A stretch of DNA of 64,000 nt from Coprococcus comes ATCC 27758. Lineage in GTDB: Bacteria > Bacillota > Clostridia > Lachnospirales > Lachnospiraceae. The DNA is taken from NCBI RefSeq assembly GCF_025149785.1, contig NZ_CP102277.1:744001-808000 (forward strand). Reading direction: 5' to 3'. Positions 61,972-64,000 of the stretch are shown here, one piece after another. Under the pieces are notes generated by a model that saw only the letters and a program-made list of their open reading frames with translations, made no database searches and had not been told where the DNA came from. How positions within the stretch are numbered: position 1 is the stretch's first letter; every line of letters begins with the position of its first letter. The translations under genes and the position numbers were made by a program.

Positions 61972-63055
61972 AGGATTACCGAATGTAGGAAAAAGTACTT
62001 TATTCAATTCACTGACAAAAGCAGGAGCAGAATCAGCCAACTACCCATTCTGTACCATTGATCCAAATGTGGGCGTTGTTACTGTACCGGATGAACGTCT
62101 GAATGTGCTTGGTGAGATGTATCACACCAAAAAGATCATCCCGGCAGCGATTGAGTTTGTAGATATCGCAGGTCTTGTAAAAGGTGCATCCAAAGGAGAA
62201 GGTCTTGGAAACCAGTTTCTTGCAAATATCCGTGAGGTTGATGCAATTGTTCATGTAGTACGTTGTTTCGAGGACAGCAATATTGTCCATGTAGACGGAA
62301 GTATCGATCCACTGCGTGACATTGAGACGATCAACCTGGAGCTGATCTTTTCAGACCTTGAGATCCTGGAAAGAAGAATTTCCAAAGCAGTCAGAGCAGC
62401 AAGAAATGACAAGACGATCGCAAAAGAGCTGGCACTGATGGAAAGAATTAAAGCACATCTGGAAGATGGAAAGATGGCAAAGAGCTTTGATGATATCAAT
62501 GACGAAGATGAACAGCAGTGGCTGGAAAGCTACAATCTTCTGACCTACAAGCCGGTCATTTTTGCTGCAAATGTGGCAGAAGATGATCTTGCAGATGATG
62601 GTGCAAGTAATGCGGGAGTACAGGCAGTCCGTGAGTATGCAAAAAGAGAGGACTGCGAAGTATTCGTTGTCTGTGCGGAAATTGAGCAGGAGATTGCGGA
62701 ACTTGATGATGATGAAAAGAGCATGTTCCTGGAAGAACTGGGACTTAAGGAATCTGGCCTTGAAAAGCTGATCAAGGCAAGCTACAGCCTTCTCGGACTG
62801 ATCAGTTACCTGACAGCAGGAGAACCGGAAGTCCGTGCATGGACGATCAAAAAAGGAACGAAAGCACCACAGGCAGCAGGAAAGATCCATTCTGATTTTG
62901 AAAGAGGATTCATCCGCGCTGAAATCGTATCCTATGATGACTTGATGGCATGTGGCACTTATAACGCTGCAAAAGAAAAAGGTCTGGTAAGACTGGAAGG
63001 TAAGGACTATGTTGTACAGGACGGAGATATTATTCTGTTCAGATTCAACGTATAA
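61955..63055 (+). CDS. ychF: Ribosome-binding ATPase YchF (Obg family)
   Basis: 366 residues, full length. G1 is [15 protein letters not shown]; the Obg-family G2/G3 region includes [20 protein letters not shown]; a coiled coil and the C-terminal TGS domain ([20 protein letters not shown]) follow. YchF prefers ATP and binds ribosomes; it is linked to stress responses. The gene is intact although an element sits at its 5' end. Its ribosome site ATAGGAGG is part of the attachment site. With the original promoter possibly 9.4 kb away, transcription now likely depends on the integrase promoter. Confidence 0.96.
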   Translation: MKLGIVGLPNVGKSTLFNSLTKAGAESANYPFCTIDPNVGVVTVPDERLNVLGEMYHTKKIIPAAIEFVDIAGLVKGASKGEGLGNQFLANIREVDAIVHVVRCFEDSNIVHVDGSIDPLRDIETINLELIFSDLEILERRISKAVRAARNDKTIAKELALMERIKAHLEDGKMAKSFDDINDEDEQQWLESYNLLTYKPVIFAANVAEDDLADDGASNAGVQAVREYAKREDCEVFVVCAEIEQEIAELDDDEKSMFLEELGLKESGLEKLIKASYSLLGLISYLTAGEPEVRAWTIKKGTKAPQAAGKIHSDFERGFIRAEIVSYDDLMACGTYNAAKEKGLVRLEGKDYVVQDGDIILFRFNV

Positions 63056-63090
63056 TAGTCGTTAATAAAGTAATTGATAATGTATGGTGA

Positions 63091-63116
63091 GAGGCGGACA
63101 GATGTCCGTCTCTTTT
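63091..63116 (+). terminator. Rho-independent terminator of ychF
   Basis: GAGGCGGA at 63091-63098 pairs with TCCGTCTC at 63105-63112 with one G-T pair, followed by TTTTATAAT. Confidence 0.85.
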
Positions 63117-63156
63117 ATAATATAGGATAGTTAAAACTTACTGCAGTTTGCATAAA

Positions 63157-63182
63157 ACAACCCTGTGAAATACAGGGGTTGT
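63157..63182 (+). promoter_or_regulatory. Hairpin in the intergenic region before nifJ
   Basis: ACAACCCTGT at 63157-63166 pairs with ACAGGGGTTGT at 63172-63182, leaving one unpaired G. No T-run follows. Role unknown. Confidence 0.35.
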
Positions 63183-63259
63183 ACGTCAAAAGGAACAATC
63201 AGAACAGTAAAATGACTGGACTTTTCATATATGAACAGCTATAATAATATCGAACGAAA

Positions 63260-63279
63260 GTGTAAAAAAATTTTAACAC
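63260..63279 (+). promoter_or_regulatory. Possible Rex-type operator before nifJ
   Basis: GTGTAAAAAAATTTTAACAC at 63260-63279 is an imperfect inverted repeat similar to the TTGTTAA-N4-TTAACAA sites of the redox repressor Rex in clostridia. Pyruvate:ferredoxin oxidoreductase genes are reasonable Rex targets. The match is partial and the region is AT-rich. Confidence 0.3.
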
Positions 63280-63304
63280 AAGTAAAAGTTTTGACACAAT
63301 CTAA

Positions 63305-64000
<696 letters not shown>

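Overview
The window looks like chromosome from a gut Firmicute of the Clostridia, most likely Lachnospiraceae. The evidence is the moderately low GC content, strong AGGAGG ribosome sites, the clostridial order priA-def-fmt-(metallopeptidase)-rsmB-rlmN-prpC-prkC-rsgA-rpe-thiN, a CIRCE-controlled clpB, a pyruvate:ferredoxin oxidoreductase and several sugar-use loci. The species cannot be fixed by reading alone. No rRNA, tRNA or CRISPR array was seen.

Layout. 1-3.4 kb: end of dnaJ, then clpB behind a promoter and CIRCE operator, then decayed LacI and AraC regulator fragments. 3.6-13.3 kb: two overlapping GntR/UTRA regulators, divergent from an operon that resembles the fructosamine (frl) operon of Bacillus: SIS deglycase, PfkB kinase, solute-binding protein, two permeases. 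It carries an extra GH42 beta-galactosidase and a YitT-type membrane protein. I infer use of a galactosylated Amadori product such as lactulosyl-lysine. 13.6-15.0 kb: a self-contained phase-variation module made of a tyrosine recombinase, a 216-bp segment bounded by perfect 22-bp inverted repeats with a near-consensus promoter inside, a 66-residue unknown protein and its own terminator. 15.1-21.7 kb: dinB, then a cell-wall cluster (probable D-aspartate ligase, Asp/Glu racemase, divergent Mur ligase, canonical DAP-type MurE). 21.7-35.4 kb: the priA...thiN housekeeping operon, interrupted by an IS607-type element that carries intact tnpB and broken tnpA and sits exactly between the ribosome site and start codon of the metallopeptidase gene.

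35.6-46.7 kb: AraC regulator, lacZ (GH2), GPH sugar transporter and a second AraC regulator (lactose/galactoside use); then an ABC-2 exporter with a TetR regulator and operator pair, a VOC protein and a TfoX-domain protein. 46.6-52.6 kb: a response regulator/histidine kinase/ABC/FtsX-permease module behind a leader with a possible leader peptide and a strong terminator hairpin.

52.6-61.97 kb: an integrative element inserted at the 5' end of ychF, bounded by a 50-bp direct repeat. It carries a Bce-type ABC transporter and two-component system, RepA-like and DnaC-like proteins, excisionase and integrase. The sequence just left of it (52.2-52.58 kb) holds, in the same order, short blocks found at the right end of the element, as if an older related element had lost its rep, xis and int genes. 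ychF is rebuilt intact at the right end, and the window closes in a pyruvate:ferredoxin oxidoreductase gene.

The four observations I rate highest are the invertible-promoter module, the IS607 insertion that splits a ribosome site from its start codon, the tandem element structure at ychF, and the galactosidase-bearing fructosamine operon.
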